From Allobosea psychrotolerans (GTDB lineage Bacteria > Pseudomonadota > Alphaproteobacteria > Rhizobiales > Beijerinckiaceae), in the NCBI RefSeq assembly GCF_002917105.1, contig NZ_PQFZ01000007.1, positions 1 to 64,000 of the forward strand: a DNA stretch of 64,000 bases. The letters are read 5' to 3'. The notes below the pieces were generated by a model that made no database searches, had not been told where the DNA came from, and saw nothing but the letters and a program-made list of their open reading frames with translations. Each line of letters starts with the position of its first letter. Position 1 is the first letter of the stretch. Below are positions 48,404 through 56,701 of this stretch, one piece after another. A program made the position numbers and the translations under genes.

Positions 48404-49366
48404 ATGAACACGACCGCCAAGAATACGACCGCGAAGAATACGACCGCGAAGACCCTGGCCTGGGACGACTTTCGATTGATCAAGGCGATCGCGGACACGC
48501 GCGCGCTACCAGCCGCCGCCACGGTGCTCGGATTGAACCATTCGACGGTGTTTCGCCGGCTCGGGCAGATCGAGGAGGCCCTCGGCCTCAAGCTGTTCGA
48601 GCGTCATCGCAGCGGTTATGTCGCGACGCCCGCCGGTGACGAGATGGCGACGCTCGCCGAGCGTGTCGACGAGGACATCACCGCCTTTGCCCGCCGACTC
48701 GCCGGGCAGGAGATCAAGCCCGCCGGCGAATTGCGCGTCACCACCAACGACACGCTGCTGGTGGATCTGCTGACGCCGGTCTTCGCCGCCTTCCTCGGGC
48801 AGTGCCCCGATATCCGGCTCGATATCCTGCTCGGCAACCAGGCGCTGAACCTGTCCAAGCGCGACGCGGATGTCGCGATCCGCGCGACCGACAACCCGCC
48901 CGAGACCCTCGTTGGCCGTCGCGCCGCCCGCATCGTCTGGGCGCTCTATGGTCGCCTCGCCGATTTCCCGGAAGCCGCCGACGTCGCGATCGAGACGTTG
49001 TGGGCCCGCAACTGGATCTCGCTCGGCGACCAGTTCACGGCGCTCAAGGCCGTGCGCTATCTGAACCAGCATGTCGCGCCGGAGCGCATCGTCTACAAGG
49101 TCAACACCGTTCTGGGCTTGGCTGAGGCGGTCGAGGCGGGCATCGGCATCGGCTTCCTGCCCTGCTTCATCGCCGATACGAGACCGGGGCTGACGCGACT
49201 GGCGGCGCCCGATCCAGGCTTTGCCGCAGATCTCTGGCTCCTGACCCATCCCGACCTGCGGCATTCGCCCAGGGTCAGGCTGTTCATGGACTTCATCGCC
49301 GGCGAGCTCGGCCGGATGAAACCGCTGATCGAGGGCGACAAGGCGATCTCGCCCCGGCAGGGCTGA
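48404..49366 (+). CDS. LysR-family transcriptional regulator with a repeat-encoded N-terminal tail
   Basis: The ATG at 48404 (MNTTAK) follows GAGAG. An ATG at 48386 would add six residues. The N-terminus is three copies of N-T-T-A-K encoded by a 15-bp tandem repeat. It is followed by the helix-turn-helix (LPAAATVLGLNHSTVFRRL, then LGLKLFERH), and an effector-binding domain running to residue 310. It is the likely regulator of the divergent dioxygenase-hydrolase and doxX genes. In Bacillus the analogous regulator is MarR-type MhqR, so this would be a different control solution. Confidence 0.9.
   Translation: MNTTAKNTTAKNTTAKTLAWDDFRLIKAIADTRALPAAATVLGLNHSTVFRRLGQIEEALGLKLFERHRSGYVATPAGDEMATLAERVDEDITAFARRLAGQEIKPAGELRVTTNDTLLVDLLTPVFAAFLGQCPDIRLDILLGNQALNLSKRDADVAIRATDNPPETLVGRRAARIVWALYGRLADFPEAADVAIETLWARNWISLGDQFTALKAVRYLNQHVAPERIVYKVNTVLGLAEAVEAGIGIGFLPCFIADTRPGLTRLAAPDPGFAADLWLLTHPDLRHSPRVRLFMDFIAGELGRMKPLIEGDKAISPRQG
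48407..48451 (+). repeat. 15-bp tandem repeat, three in-frame units
   Basis: The units AACACGACCGCCAAG (48407-48421) and AATACGACCGCGAAG (48422-48436 and 48437-48451) code for NTTAK three times in the LysR N-terminal tail. The last two units are identical. The period is a multiple of three, so copy-number changes would not break the frame. Confidence 0.95.
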
Positions 49367-49488
49367 GGAAACAGGCTCGAGGCGAAATGCCGGTCTCGGC
49401 CGGCTTGCCGCGACATTCCTGGAAAATCACGCGCCCGCGGCGGCATCCCGTCGCGGGCCTTCCGAATAGCTGACGAATCGGTACGCGA

Positions 49489-49995
49489 TCAGGCCGCAGC
49501 CCTGCGATTCACGCCGCCCTCGGCAAGCATGGAGAGTTTGCCGTCGGCGGCGAACTCCTCGTCGAGGTTCTGCTGCAGCAAAGCCGCGCAATCCTCGCGG
49601 CCGAGCTGCTTCGCCCACGCCGTCAGCGTGCCGTAGCGCGCGATCTCGTAGTGTTCCACGGCCTGGGCGGCGGCGATGATCGCGGCGTCGAGCACCGCGC
49701 TGTTTTCGACATCGCCGGTGAGATCCTCGGCTTCCTCGATGATGCCGTCGATGGCGGGGCAGTTGACGGCCTTGGCCTCCGCCCCGTGCTGCTTGAAGAC
49801 CTGCTCCAGCCGCGCGATATGCCCCTCGGTTTCCCTGCGATGGGTCTCCAGACCCAGCTTGAGCGCCGGATCAGTCGCCTTAGAGATCATTTTCGGCAGG
49901 GACTTATAGATCGTCTTTTCAGCATAGTAGATATCCTGGAGCTGATGGACAAAAAGATCATCCATCGTTTTGATATCCTTGGAAAACAGGCCCAT
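49489..49995 (-). CDS. Ferritin-like domain protein, DUF892 (YciE/YciF family)
   Basis: The 168-residue product starts at the ATG at 49995 (MGLFSKDIKTMDDLFVHQL), with CAGGAG upstream. The all-helical domain contains YYAEKTIYKSLPKM near residue 24, then LETHRRETEGHIARLEQVF near residue 50. It also contains a late AVEHYEIARYGTLTAWAKQ block. These hold the conserved Glu and His that bind a di-metal site. The family is associated with stress responses and its biochemical role is not established. The gene is monocistronic. Confidence 0.9.
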   Translation of the reverse strand: MGLFSKDIKTMDDLFVHQLQDIYYAEKTIYKSLPKMISKATDPALKLGLETHRRETEGHIARLEQVFKQHGAEAKAVNCPAIDGIIEEAEDLTGDVENSAVLDAAIIAAAQAVEHYEIARYGTLTAWAKQLGREDCAALLQQNLDEEFAADGKLSMLAEGGVNRRAAA

Positions 49996-50041
49996 TGAAC
50001 TCTCCTGTCGCTGGATGTTGCTGTGACAGGCCGGCAACGCC

Positions 50042-50097
50042 TGGAGCGGGATGCGAAAAACTGGGAACCGGTTTTCCGCTTCGATCCTGCTCTTACT
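50042..50097. repeat. Degenerate inverted repeat related to 27397-27443
   Basis: The sequence TGGAGCGGGATGCGAAAAAC followed by GGGAACCGGTTTTC and CGATCCTGCTC keeps the GGATGCGAAAA and ACCGGTTTTC signatures, with mismatches in the right arm. It lies upstream of the DUF892 gene. Confidence 0.6.
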
Positions 50098-50278
50098 TTT
50101 GGATGAGAGACGGATTGAGATTTCAGCCGGGATCACTTGGTGATTCCGGCCGAAATCATCCGGCTCTCGCGGCGATGCGCTTCCCCGGTCTTGGAACGTG
50201 CCTGGACCGTGAGTGTTCCAACCGAAATGATGCCTGTTGCATGGTGCATGGGCGCGCCAGCCGGGCTAGAGTCTCGCC

Positions 50279-50449
50279 ATGGACATGATCATCCCTCTCC
50301 TGATCGGCATGACCTTGATCTGGCTGATCGGTCGCGGCACGCCCTGGAACGCCAAGCTCGTGACCTTGGCCGTGACGCTCCTCATCATCGTGCTGATCGT
50401 CGCGCTGGAGCGTGGCGGCTATTGGCCCCAGGCCTTCCACAGGCGCTGA
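50279..50449 (+). CDS. Small two-helix membrane protein (56 residues)
   Basis: An uninterrupted frame begins MDMIIPLLIGMTLIWLIGRG, continues TPWNAKL and a second hydrophobic helix, and ends YWPQAFHRR. Two membrane helices with a short positively charged loop are a coherent design. No strong Shine-Dalgarno sequence is seen, and it is convergent with gdx. The family is unknown. A 16-base direct repeat TTCCACAGGCGCTGAT straddles its stop (50435-50450 and 50454-50469). Confidence 0.4.
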   Translation: MDMIIPLLIGMTLIWLIGRGTPWNAKLVTLAVTLLIIVLIVALERGGYWPQAFHRR

Positions 50450-50513
50450 TCGTTCCACAGGCGCTGATGCGGCCATCAACGCCTGTAGGCTCGCCGGCCC
50501 GGGCCGCGCCCGC

Positions 50514-50828
50514 TCAGGAGACGAGCTTCAGGCCGACGATGCCCGCGACGATCAGGCCGATGCAGACAAGACGCAGCGCGCCTGCCGGTTCGCCGAGGAG
50601 GACGATGCCGAGCACGGCCGTGCCGATCGTACCGACGCCGGTCCAGATCGCATAGGCCGTGCCGAGCGGCAGGCTCTTCAGGGCAAACCCGAGCAGGCCC
50701 AGGCTCACCACCATGCTGGCAAGCGTCAGCACGCTGGGAACCAGCCGCGTGAAGCCCTGCGTGTATTTGAGACCAATCGCCCAGCCGACTTCGAACAGGC
50801 CCGCGACGAAGAGATAGAGCCAAGCCAC
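50514..50828 (-). CDS. gdx: SMR-family guanidinium exporter (Gdx, formerly SugE)
   Basis: The 104-residue, four-helix product starts at a GTG at 50828, seven bases after AAGGAG. It keeps the residues reported for guanidinium/proton antiport by Gdx: Glu13, Trp16, Ser42, Tyr59 and Trp62 (YAIWTG). These distinguish it from Qac-type SMR pumps and from the MdtJI pair in this window. A mini-ykkC riboswitch sits just upstream, so guanidine probably induces it. The job is likely to export guanidinium made by the cell or found outside. Confidence 0.92.
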   Translation of the reverse strand: MAWLYLFVAGLFEVGWAIGLKYTQGFTRLVPSVLTLASMVVSLGLLGFALKSLPLGTAYAIWTGVGTIGTAVLGIVLLGEPAGALRLVCIGLIVAGIVGLKLVS

Positions 50829-50850
50829 AACGGCGCTCCTTTGCAGAAGG

Positions 50851-50906
50851 GGCGAGGTCGTCCGCGCCTGGTGATGGGAGAGGCTTTCGCCGAGGTCGTC
50901 CTCGGC
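50851..50906 (-). promoter_or_regulatory. Mini-ykkC (guanidine-II) riboswitch controlling gdx
   Basis: On the minus strand two hairpins with ACGA loops stand in tandem. The 5' one is GCCGAGG-ACGA-CCTCGGC (50906-50889), a perfect 7-bp stem. The 3' one is GGCGCGG-ACGA-CCTCGCC (50868-50851), a stem with one C/T mismatch. They are separated by 20 nt. Two hairpins with ACGR loops are the defining feature of mini-ykkC RNAs, which bind guanidine and usually turn on SMR exporters. The 3' hairpin ends 22 bases before the GTG, near the Shine-Dalgarno, fitting translational control. Confidence 0.88.
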
Positions 50907-51053
50907 ACCGATCTATAACGCGACTTCGGAATATCAAGCCAACGCCGCGGCATGGCCTCATGCGCGACAAACACAGCTTCTTTGCACGGAGAGGTTGCTG
51001 CCCGGCAGTAATGACGTTACGCCAGCCCGCATTACTGGCTGGGGGCTAAGACA

Positions 51054-51539
51054 TTGAATTTCCGAATTTTCGTGGTGGCCGCGGTCGCGGGCGCCCTGGG
51101 TGGTTGCGCGACCGTGACGCGCGGCACGACAGACCAGATCACCGTCAACAGCATACCGCCCGAAGCCGAGGCCCGGACGTCGCTCGGTCATGCCTGCCCG
51201 GCGACGCCGTGCACCTGGGAGGTCAGCCGCAAAGCCGAGTTCACCGTCAGCTTCAGCAAGCCCGGCTATGAAGACATGCAGATCCCGGTTGCCACACGCA
51301 TCGCAGGCGCCGGCGCAGCCGGTTTTGCCGGCAATGTCCTGATCGGCGGGCTCGTCGGAATGGGCGTCGATGCGGCGACAGGCTCGACGCTGGAACACTA
51401 TCCCAGCCCGGTCCTCGCCACATTGGTTCCGTTGCGCAAATCCGGCGCTACGGGTCGCTCCGACAAGCGACGCGGCGCCTCCTCACATCGCCGCGAAGTC
51501 GACAGGCCGCGCCCGAAGGACGAGCCGCCCGTCACCTGA
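51054..51539 (+). CDS. Putative lipoprotein with PEGA-like region
   Basis: The 161-residue product starts at a TTG (MNFRIFVV), with GGGGGC about nine bases upstream. A signal peptide ends in the lipobox LGGC. The mature start TVTRGTTDQITVNSIPPEAEARTS resembles PEGA-type lipoproteins; cited as residues 20-43, core ITVNSIPPEAEA. A glycine-rich hydrophobic stretch (AGAGAAGFAGNVLIGGLVGMG) near residue 86 is typical of proteins mis-labelled as translation initiation factor 2. The C-terminus is Arg/Lys/Pro-rich. The function is unknown. Confidence 0.7.
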   Translation: MNFRIFVVAAVAGALGGCATVTRGTTDQITVNSIPPEAEARTSLGHACPATPCTWEVSRKAEFTVSFSKPGYEDMQIPVATRIAGAGAAGFAGNVLIGGLVGMGVDAATGSTLEHYPSPVLATLVPLRKSGATGRSDKRRGASSHRREVDRPRPKDEPPVT

Positions 51540-51557
51540 TCGACGCTGGAGCCACCC

Positions 51558-51652
51558 GAGCGAGGTGGCCACCGGTTCGCGTGAAGACAACGCGTTGAAA
51601 CAACGAGCTGGAGCTGTTGAACGATCCAATTGGATCGGAAACCGCTCCAGCT
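51558..51652. repeat. Dispersed repeat, inverted copy with GATCCAATTGGATC palindrome
   Basis: This is the reverse-complement copy of the 12164 family. ACCGGTTCGCGTGAAGACAA (about 51571-51590) is followed by GAACGATCCAATTGGATCGG and AAACCGCTCCAGC. It lies between the lipoprotein stop and the MerR stop and might separate the two convergent transcripts. Confidence 0.85.
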
Positions 51653-51655
51653 GCG

Positions 51656-52192
51656 TCAGGCGCCGTCGGGAACAGGCTGAGGCGCCAGGGCGCTGCGCAG
51701 GATGCGCTTGCATTCGCCGAGCTCGGCCAGGACCGCGGAGAGCAGCGTCAGATCGTCGAGACCTTCGGGCGGGATCGGACGCGAATGCTGCGGCGCGAAC
51801 TCCTGATGCGGCTCGCCCTCCTGCGGGTAGGCGGCCTTGGCATGAACCGCCCCGGTATCCTCCCGTACCGCCGTGGCTGTCGCGGATGCCCGCTCCGGGC
51901 CTGGTGGGCCGACCGGCGCGCCTCGGCCGATCGCCTGGACATGGCGCGGCCCCTGCTCCTTGAGGATGCGCTGCAGACCCTTGATGGTGTAACCCTCGCC
52001 GTAGAGCAGTCGGCGAATGCCCTTCAGCAGCGCGACGTCGTCGGGACGATAATAGCGCCGCCCGCCGCCGCGCTTGAGCGGCTTGATCTGCGTGAAGCGC
52101 GTTTCCCAGAAACGCAGCACATGTTGAGGAATGTCGAGGTCTTCTGCGACCTCGCTGATCGTCCGGAAGGCATCTGCGCTCTTGGTGTCCAT
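51656..52192 (-). CDS. MerR-family transcriptional regulator
   Basis: I start at the ATG at 52192 ([19 protein letters not shown]), five bases after GAGG. A GTG at 52228 overlapping the ihfA stop is an alternative. The winged helix-turn-helix contains [21 protein letters not shown], given as residues 9-29. [19 protein letters not shown] and [18 protein letters not shown] follow. No C-terminal metal-binding cysteines are present, so it is not a metal sensor of the classic type. Its position directly after ihfA is conserved in Hyphomicrobiales. Confidence 0.9.
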   Translation of the reverse strand: MDTKSADAFRTISEVAEDLDIPQHVLRFWETRFTQIKPLKRGGGRRYYRPDDVALLKGIRRLLYGEGYTIKGLQRILKEQGPRHVQAIGRGAPVGPPGPERASATATAVREDTGAVHAKAAYPQEGEPHQEFAPQHSRPIPPEGLDDLTLLSAVLAELGECKRILRSALAPQPVPDGA

Positions 52193-52224
52193 GTCGGCCT
52201 CATCGCCGGTGTGGAACTCCAGGC

Positions 52225-52539
52225 TCACTCGTCTTCGCCCTCACTCAACTGTCCGTTGATGCGCGCCTTCATCACATTCGAAGGCTTGAACACCATAACA
52301 CGACGCGGCTCGATCGGGACTTCGACTCCCGTCTTCGGATTACGCCCGATTCGCTCGCCTTTGTCTCGCACGACGAAGGATCCGAAAGAGGATAACTTGA
52401 CGTTCTCGCCGCGCGCAACCGCGTCACAGATTTCGTCCAGCACCGCCTCGACGAGCTTCGACGACTCTGTCCGCGACAGACCGATCTTCTGATAGACAGC
52501 CTCGCACAGATCGGCGCGAGTAACCGTTTGCCCCGCCAT
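52225..52539 (-). CDS. ihfA: Integration host factor subunit alpha
   Basis: The 104-residue product is an HU/IHF-fold DNA-bending protein. [17 protein letters not shown] opens it, [21 protein letters not shown] is the arm region (residues 49-69, core [17 protein letters not shown]), and [14 protein letters not shown] ends it. GGAGG sits six bases before the ATG. It is separated from fabH by 191 bases, so it may have its own promoter in addition to any read-through from the fatty-acid genes. Confidence 0.95.
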   Translation of the reverse strand: MAGQTVTRADLCEAVYQKIGLSRTESSKLVEAVLDEICDAVARGENVKLSSFGSFVVRDKGERIGRNPKTGVEVPIEPRRVMVFKPSNVMKARINGQLSEGEDE

Positions 52540-52730
52540 TCATATCCTCCAAGGCGTTATGTCGGCCAGCGGGCATGCCGCCTGCCCTTCGCCAATATGG
52601 ACGGCGGACGCTAGGCGTCCCGGCTGCGCCGGTCAATCCTCGAACACCCGCCAACTCACCCAAATTTTGGAAATTCGTTAGAAAAACCAAGTAAATCCGT
52701 CATAAACCGACGGCTTTCCTGCGCCGTGCG

Positions 52731-53708
52731 TCACCACCGGATCAAGGCAGACCCCCAGGTGAAACCGCCGCCCATGGCCTCGATCAGGACGAGCTGTCCG
52801 CGCTTGATGCGGCCGTCGTGATGCGCCTCGGCAAGCGCCAGCGGAATCGAGGCCGCCGAGGTGTTGCCATGCCGGTCAACGGTGACGACGACGCGCTCAT
52901 GGCCGATGCCGAGCTTGTGGGCGGTGGCGTCGATGATGCGACGATTGGCCTGATGCGGCACGAACCAGTCAATGTCGGCGCCGGTCAGCCCCGTCTCCTC
53001 GAAGGTATGCCGGACCGTCTCCGCCAGATTGACGACGGCGTGGCGGAAGACCTCCTTGCCCTCCATGCGCAGGACGCCGACGGTCTTGGTCGAACCCGCA
53101 CCGCCATCGACATAGAGCTTGTCCTTGTAGCGGCCATCCGAGCGGATATGGGTCGCCAGCACGCCGCGATCGGCGAGCGTGCCCTCGCCGGGACCCGCCT
53201 TCAGGACGACCGCGCCGGCGCCGTCGCCGAAGAGGACGCAAGTGGTGCGGTCCTCCCAGTCGAGGATACGCGAGAAGGTCTCCGCACCGATGACGAGCGC
53301 GGCCTTGGCGGCGCCCGTGCTCAGGAACTTGTCGGCCGTCGCAAGCGCGAAGACGAAGCCCGAGCAGACGGCCTGGAGATCGAAGGCTGCGCCGCCATTG
53401 ATGCCGAGCGCAGCCTGGATCTGCGTCGCGGTCGCGGGAAAGGTGTGATCGGGCGTCGCGGTCGCGACGATGATCAGATCGATCTCGGAGGCGTCCATGC
53501 CGGCGTCGGCAAGCGCTGCCTGCGCCGCCTTCAGGCCCAGCATCGAGGTCGTCTCGTCATCGGCCGCGACATGGCGCTGGCGGATGCCGGTGCGCTGCAC
53601 GATCCACTCGTCGGTCGTGTCGACGCGCTGTGCCAGATCGGCATTGGTGACGATGCGTTGCGGCAGATAGGAGCCGCAGCCGCATAGAATGGAGCGCAGA
53701 ATGGACAA
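52731..53708 (-). CDS. fabH: Beta-ketoacyl-ACP synthase III
   Basis: The 325-residue enzyme starts fatty-acid synthesis by condensing acetyl-CoA with malonyl-ACP. The catalytic triad is Cys115 in [12 protein letters not shown], His in [11 protein letters not shown] (near residue 253) and Asn in [10 protein letters not shown] (near residue 283). It begins 12 bases after the plsX stop, so the two are co-transcribed. The N-terminal GSYLPQR segment is typical. A normal length and intact sites argue for a functional enzyme. Confidence 0.96.
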   Translation of the reverse strand: MSILRSILCGCGSYLPQRIVTNADLAQRVDTTDEWIVQRTGIRQRHVAADDETTSMLGLKAAQAALADAGMDASEIDLIIVATATPDHTFPATATQIQAALGINGGAAFDLQAVCSGFVFALATADKFLSTGAAKAALVIGAETFSRILDWEDRTTCVLFGDGAGAVVLKAGPGEGTLADRGVLATHIRSDGRYKDKLYVDGGAGSTKTVGVLRMEGKEVFRHAVVNLAETVRHTFEETGLTGADIDWFVPHQANRRIIDATAHKLGIGHERVVVTVDRHGNTSAASIPLALAEAHHDGRIKRGQLVLIEAMGGGFTWGSALIRW

Positions 53709-53720
53709 GAAAGCTGTTCC

Positions 53721-54779
53721 CTATTCGGCGGTGGCGGCCTGCTGCGCCGCCGCCTCCGACCGCGCAGTCGCGGCCACCATCTCGCGGACCTTCGACATCA
53801 GGTTCTCGCGAGCCATTTCATAGCCCAGTTCCGCGGCGCTGGCGAAGCCGATGGCGTCGGTGCCGCCATGGCTCTTGATGACGATGCCCTCGAGCCCCAG
53901 GAAAACGCCGCCATTGACCTTGCGCGGATCCATCTTGTCCCTGAGCGCGGCGAAGGCGCTGCGCGCGAAGAGATAGCCGATCTTGGCCATCAGCGAATGG
54001 CTCATCGCCGCGCGCAGATAGGAGGCGATCTGGCGTGCGGTGCCCTCGGCCGTCTTCAGGGCGATATTGCCGGTGAAACCCTCGGTCACCACGACATCGA
54101 CCGTACCCTTGCCGAGGTCGTCGCCCTCGACGAAGCCGTGATAGGCCAGATGCGGCAGGTTGCTCTCGCGCAGGATGCGGCCGGCTTCCTTCACCGCCTC
54201 GACGCCCTTGATCTCCTCGACGCCGACATTGAGCAGGCCGACCGTCGGGCGGTCGATATCGAAGACGACCCGGGCCATGGCCGCGCCCATGACCGCGAGA
54301 TCGACGAGGTGGCGGGCATCGGCACCGATCGTGGCGCCGACATCGAGCACGACGCTCTCGCCGCGCACTGTCGGCCACAGGCATGCGATCGCCGGCCGGT
54401 CGACCTGCGGCATCGACTTCAGGCAGAATTTCGACATCGCCATGAGCGCGCCGGTGTTCCCGGCCGAGATCGTGACATCGGCCTCACCGGTCTTGGTCGC
54501 ATCGATGGCACGCCACATCGAAGACTTGTAGCGGCCATAGCGCAGCGCCTGGCTCGGCTTGTCGTCCATCTTCACCGACACATCGGTGTGGTGGAAGGTG
54601 GTGACCGCCTTGAGCCTGGGATGCGCATCGAGCAACGGCATGACCTGCGTCTCGTCGCCGAAGATCACGAAGCGCGCATCGGGACGCCGCTCCAGCGTCA
54701 GGGCAGCGCCGGGAATGACCACGGATGGGCCGTGGTCTCCGCCCATCGCATCGAGCGCGATTGTAACCGGACGTGTCAT
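53721..54779 (-). CDS. plsX: Phosphate acyltransferase PlsX
   Basis: The 352-residue product makes acyl-phosphate from acyl-ACP for phospholipid synthesis. The start at the ATG at 54779 gives [18 protein letters not shown], the conserved N-terminus. [19 protein letters not shown] near residue 98 and [18 protein letters not shown] near residue 233 are family blocks. The longer frame to 54869 lacks support. The order DUF177-plsX-fabH-ihfA is standard in this group. An Ala/Gln-rich tail ([14 protein letters not shown]) ends the protein. Confidence 0.96.
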   Translation of the reverse strand: MTRPVTIALDAMGGDHGPSVVIPGAALTLERRPDARFVIFGDETQVMPLLDAHPRLKAVTTFHHTDVSVKMDDKPSQALRYGRYKSSMWRAIDATKTGEADVTISAGNTGALMAMSKFCLKSMPQVDRPAIACLWPTVRGESVVLDVGATIGADARHLVDLAVMGAAMARVVFDIDRPTVGLLNVGVEEIKGVEAVKEAGRILRESNLPHLAYHGFVEGDDLGKGTVDVVVTEGFTGNIALKTAEGTARQIASYLRAAMSHSLMAKIGYLFARSAFAALRDKMDPRKVNGGVFLGLEGIVIKSHGGTDAIGFASAAELGYEMARENLMSKVREMVAATARSEAAAQQAATAE

Positions 54780-54894
54780 GAGGTGATGGTGGATCCTGGG
54801 AGCGGCCGCCCTTCTTGTGGAGGCAGCGCGTTGCGGGCCGGACAATAGCGACTTGAGCCGCCGCTGCAAGCCGCGGCGAAGGCTGCTGCCCGCC

Positions 54895-55455
54895 TCATTG
54901 TTCGCGCTTCAGCTTGGCCAGCACAGCAAAGGGCGATTCGATGCCGGGCTCGGCCGGCGCCGCATCGAAACTCACGCCGGGCTTGCGCGGATAGGGATCG
55001 AGCGCCAGCGCCAGGAACTCCAGCGTGACCGCCCCCAGATCGATGACGCCGTCGACGATGGGCTCCGGGGGGTCGGCCTCGTTCAGCCGGACCTCGATGT
55101 CGATCTCGTCCTTGTCGCCGGCATCGCCGCGCCTTGCCGCGATCCGCGCCTCGTCCTCGGGAGCGAAATCGAGCTTCATCGGAACCTTGATCTCGACCGG
55201 GAAGGATTCGAGGGTCACCACGCAGATCTGGTGCATCTTCGCCTGGATCGCACCCTCGAGCTTGACCTTCTCGCCATTGCGCGAAAGCGTGTAATGCGCC
55301 TCCAGCGCCTCCAGCGAAGCCAGGCCGAGTTCGGCGGCGATGCGCGGCAGCGCCTGCGCCGGTGCGGAGACGGTGACGTTGCCGGGGCGCAGCTTGATGC
55401 CCTCGACACGGATGGGATGGCTCAGGGGCAAAATCTTCTCCGGATCAGGCGACAT
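54895..55455 (-). CDS. DUF177 (YceD/23S rRNA accumulation) family protein
   Basis: The 186-residue product contains the YceD-type pattern [22 protein letters not shown] near residue 92 (core [12 protein letters not shown]). The acidic stretch [20 protein letters not shown] is followed by [23 protein letters not shown] near residue 145. The cysteine of this block is the usual DUF177 position. The family is linked to 23S rRNA processing. It overlaps the 3' end of the chaperone gene upstream by 11 bases, so translation is coupled. Confidence 0.9.
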   Translation of the reverse strand: MSPDPEKILPLSHPIRVEGIKLRPGNVTVSAPAQALPRIAAELGLASLEALEAHYTLSRNGEKVKLEGAIQAKMHQICVVTLESFPVEIKVPMKLDFAPEDEARIAARRGDAGDKDEIDIEVRLNEADPPEPIVDGVIDLGAVTLEFLALALDPYPRKPGVSFDAAPAEPGIESPFAVLAKLKREQ

Positions 55456-55987
55456 GGCTACGCTCCATCTGCGCCAGGGCTGGGAACAGCTCCGGCTCGT
55501 TCAGGATCGCTTCAAGCGTGCGGGCCGCCAGCCCGGCCTGCGCCTGCCTCATATAGTCCGCCAGAATCGCGGCACCATCCCCCTGGCTCGCATTGCGACG
55601 CAGCGCCTCGGTCAGCGCCTCCGGCTCCGTCGAGACGAGCGCGGCCTCATAGGCCTTGATCCGGCCGAAGAAGCTCTGGGCGATCTTCTTCATCCGCTTG
55701 GGCACCGCGATATCGCTGACGCCGCCATTGCGGAAGCCGAGTTCGAGATAGGAAAAGCAGGCATCGACGAAGTCCTGCGCCAGATCGGCGGCCGGCGCCG
55801 GCAATTCGCGCAGGCGGTGCAGCACCAGGAAGGTGTGCAGCGTCAGCGATTCGAAGCGCCCCTCGAAAGTGTCGGGAATGCCGCCTTCGATATAGAAAGC
55901 CGGCCGCCGCGACGCCTCGGCGACGCGCGCGAACAAGGCGTTCACCGGTGCGAGCCGGGCTTGACGCTTGCCGAATAGGCCGAACAT
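55445..55987 (-). CDS. Ubiquinol-cytochrome c chaperone family protein (CBP3-like)
   Basis: I start at the ATG at 55987 (MFGLFGKRQARLAPVNALF). The 180-residue product has the Ubiq_cyt_C_chap domain with the typical YIEGGIPDTFEGRFESLTLH near residue 32 and the later FVDACFSYLELGFRNGGVSD block. CBP3-type proteins help assembly of cytochrome bc1. The gene and DUF177 overlap by 11 bases. BamE is divergent upstream, the usual arrangement in Hyphomicrobiales. Confidence 0.9.
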   Translation of the reverse strand: MFGLFGKRQARLAPVNALFARVAEASRRPAFYIEGGIPDTFEGRFESLTLHTFLVLHRLRELPAPAADLAQDFVDACFSYLELGFRNGGVSDIAVPKRMKKIAQSFFGRIKAYEAALVSTEPEALTEALRRNASQGDGAAILADYMRQAQAGLAARTLEAILNEPELFPALAQMERSHVA

Positions 55988-56128
55988 TACGCAGCCATCT
56001 CCTTGCGAAGGTCCCAAGCGGGTCCTTGCCTTGCCAAAGCCATGCTCGGGCGTTACGCCAAGCCTTACCCATTTGACAAGCGGCTTGGGCCCTTCGCCCT
56101 TGACGCCACGGCCTGGATTTGAGTCCCA

Positions 56129-56623
56129 ATGACCCTCACCAACCGCCGCGCCGCCCTGCTCGGCATCCTCGCGACATCGTCCCTGGCGTTGGCGGGCTGC
56201 GGCCCGGATGCCGGCGGCTTCAGGCTCCCGACCTCTGCGGGCCTCAATGAGGAATATAGCCGCGGCTTCGTCATGGACGACGCACTCATCGCCCAGATCA
56301 AACCGGGCATGGACGTGCAGGCCGTGCTGACGACCCTCGGAACGCCCTCGACCACCTCCACGGTCGGCAATCGGACCTTCTACTACATCAGCCAGACGGT
56401 GCGCCGGCGCTTCCAGTTCCAGGATCTGAGCGTGATCGACCAGAAGGTGCTGGCGATCTATTTCAACAAGGCGTTCAAGGTCGAGCGCGTCGCCAATTAC
56501 GGTCTCCAGGACGGCGTGCCCTTCGACTTCATCAGCCGCACCACCCCGACCGGCGGCGAGGAGCAGAGCTTCCTGCGCAACCTCTTCAAGGGCGTCACCA
56601 AGTTCACGCCATTTGGTGCATGA
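56129..56623 (+). CDS. bamE: Outer membrane assembly lipoprotein BamE (SmpA/OmlA family)
   Basis: The 164-residue product has a signal peptide with lipobox LAGC (Cys25) and a BamE domain. ALIAQIKPGMDVQAVLTTLGTPST near residue 48 (core IKPGMDVQAVLTTLGTP) is the conserved start. RTFYYISQTVRRRFQF and the basic-hydrophobic end follow. It is part of the BAM complex that inserts outer-membrane beta-barrels. It is followed at 27 bases by a bidirectional terminator. Confidence 0.93.
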   Translation: MTLTNRRAALLGILATSSLALAGCGPDAGGFRLPTSAGLNEEYSRGFVMDDALIAQIKPGMDVQAVLTTLGTPSTTSTVGNRTFYYISQTVRRRFQFQDLSVIDQKVLAIYFNKAFKVERVANYGLQDGVPFDFISRTTPTGGEEQSFLRNLFKGVTKFTPFGA

Positions 56624-56649
56624 CCGTCCAGCACGGTCTGGCGAAACAC

Positions 56650-56680
56650 AAAACCCGCGGCCCTCGCCGCGGGTTTTTCT
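56650..56680. terminator. Bidirectional rho-independent terminator
   Basis: The stem AACCCGCGG (56652-56660) pairs with CCGCGGGTT (56667-56675). It is followed by five T on the plus strand and preceded by a run of A for the minus strand. It ends bamE and also the convergent DMT transporter gene. Confidence 0.9.
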
Positions 56681-56701
56681 TTGAGCGAGGGCTCGCTGTG
56701 C

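Noticed and set aside
44241..52192. Integrative element inserted at tRNA-Pro
   Set aside because: No integrase gene and no second copy of the tRNA 3' end (CTCTCGCTCCGACCA) were noticed in the window.
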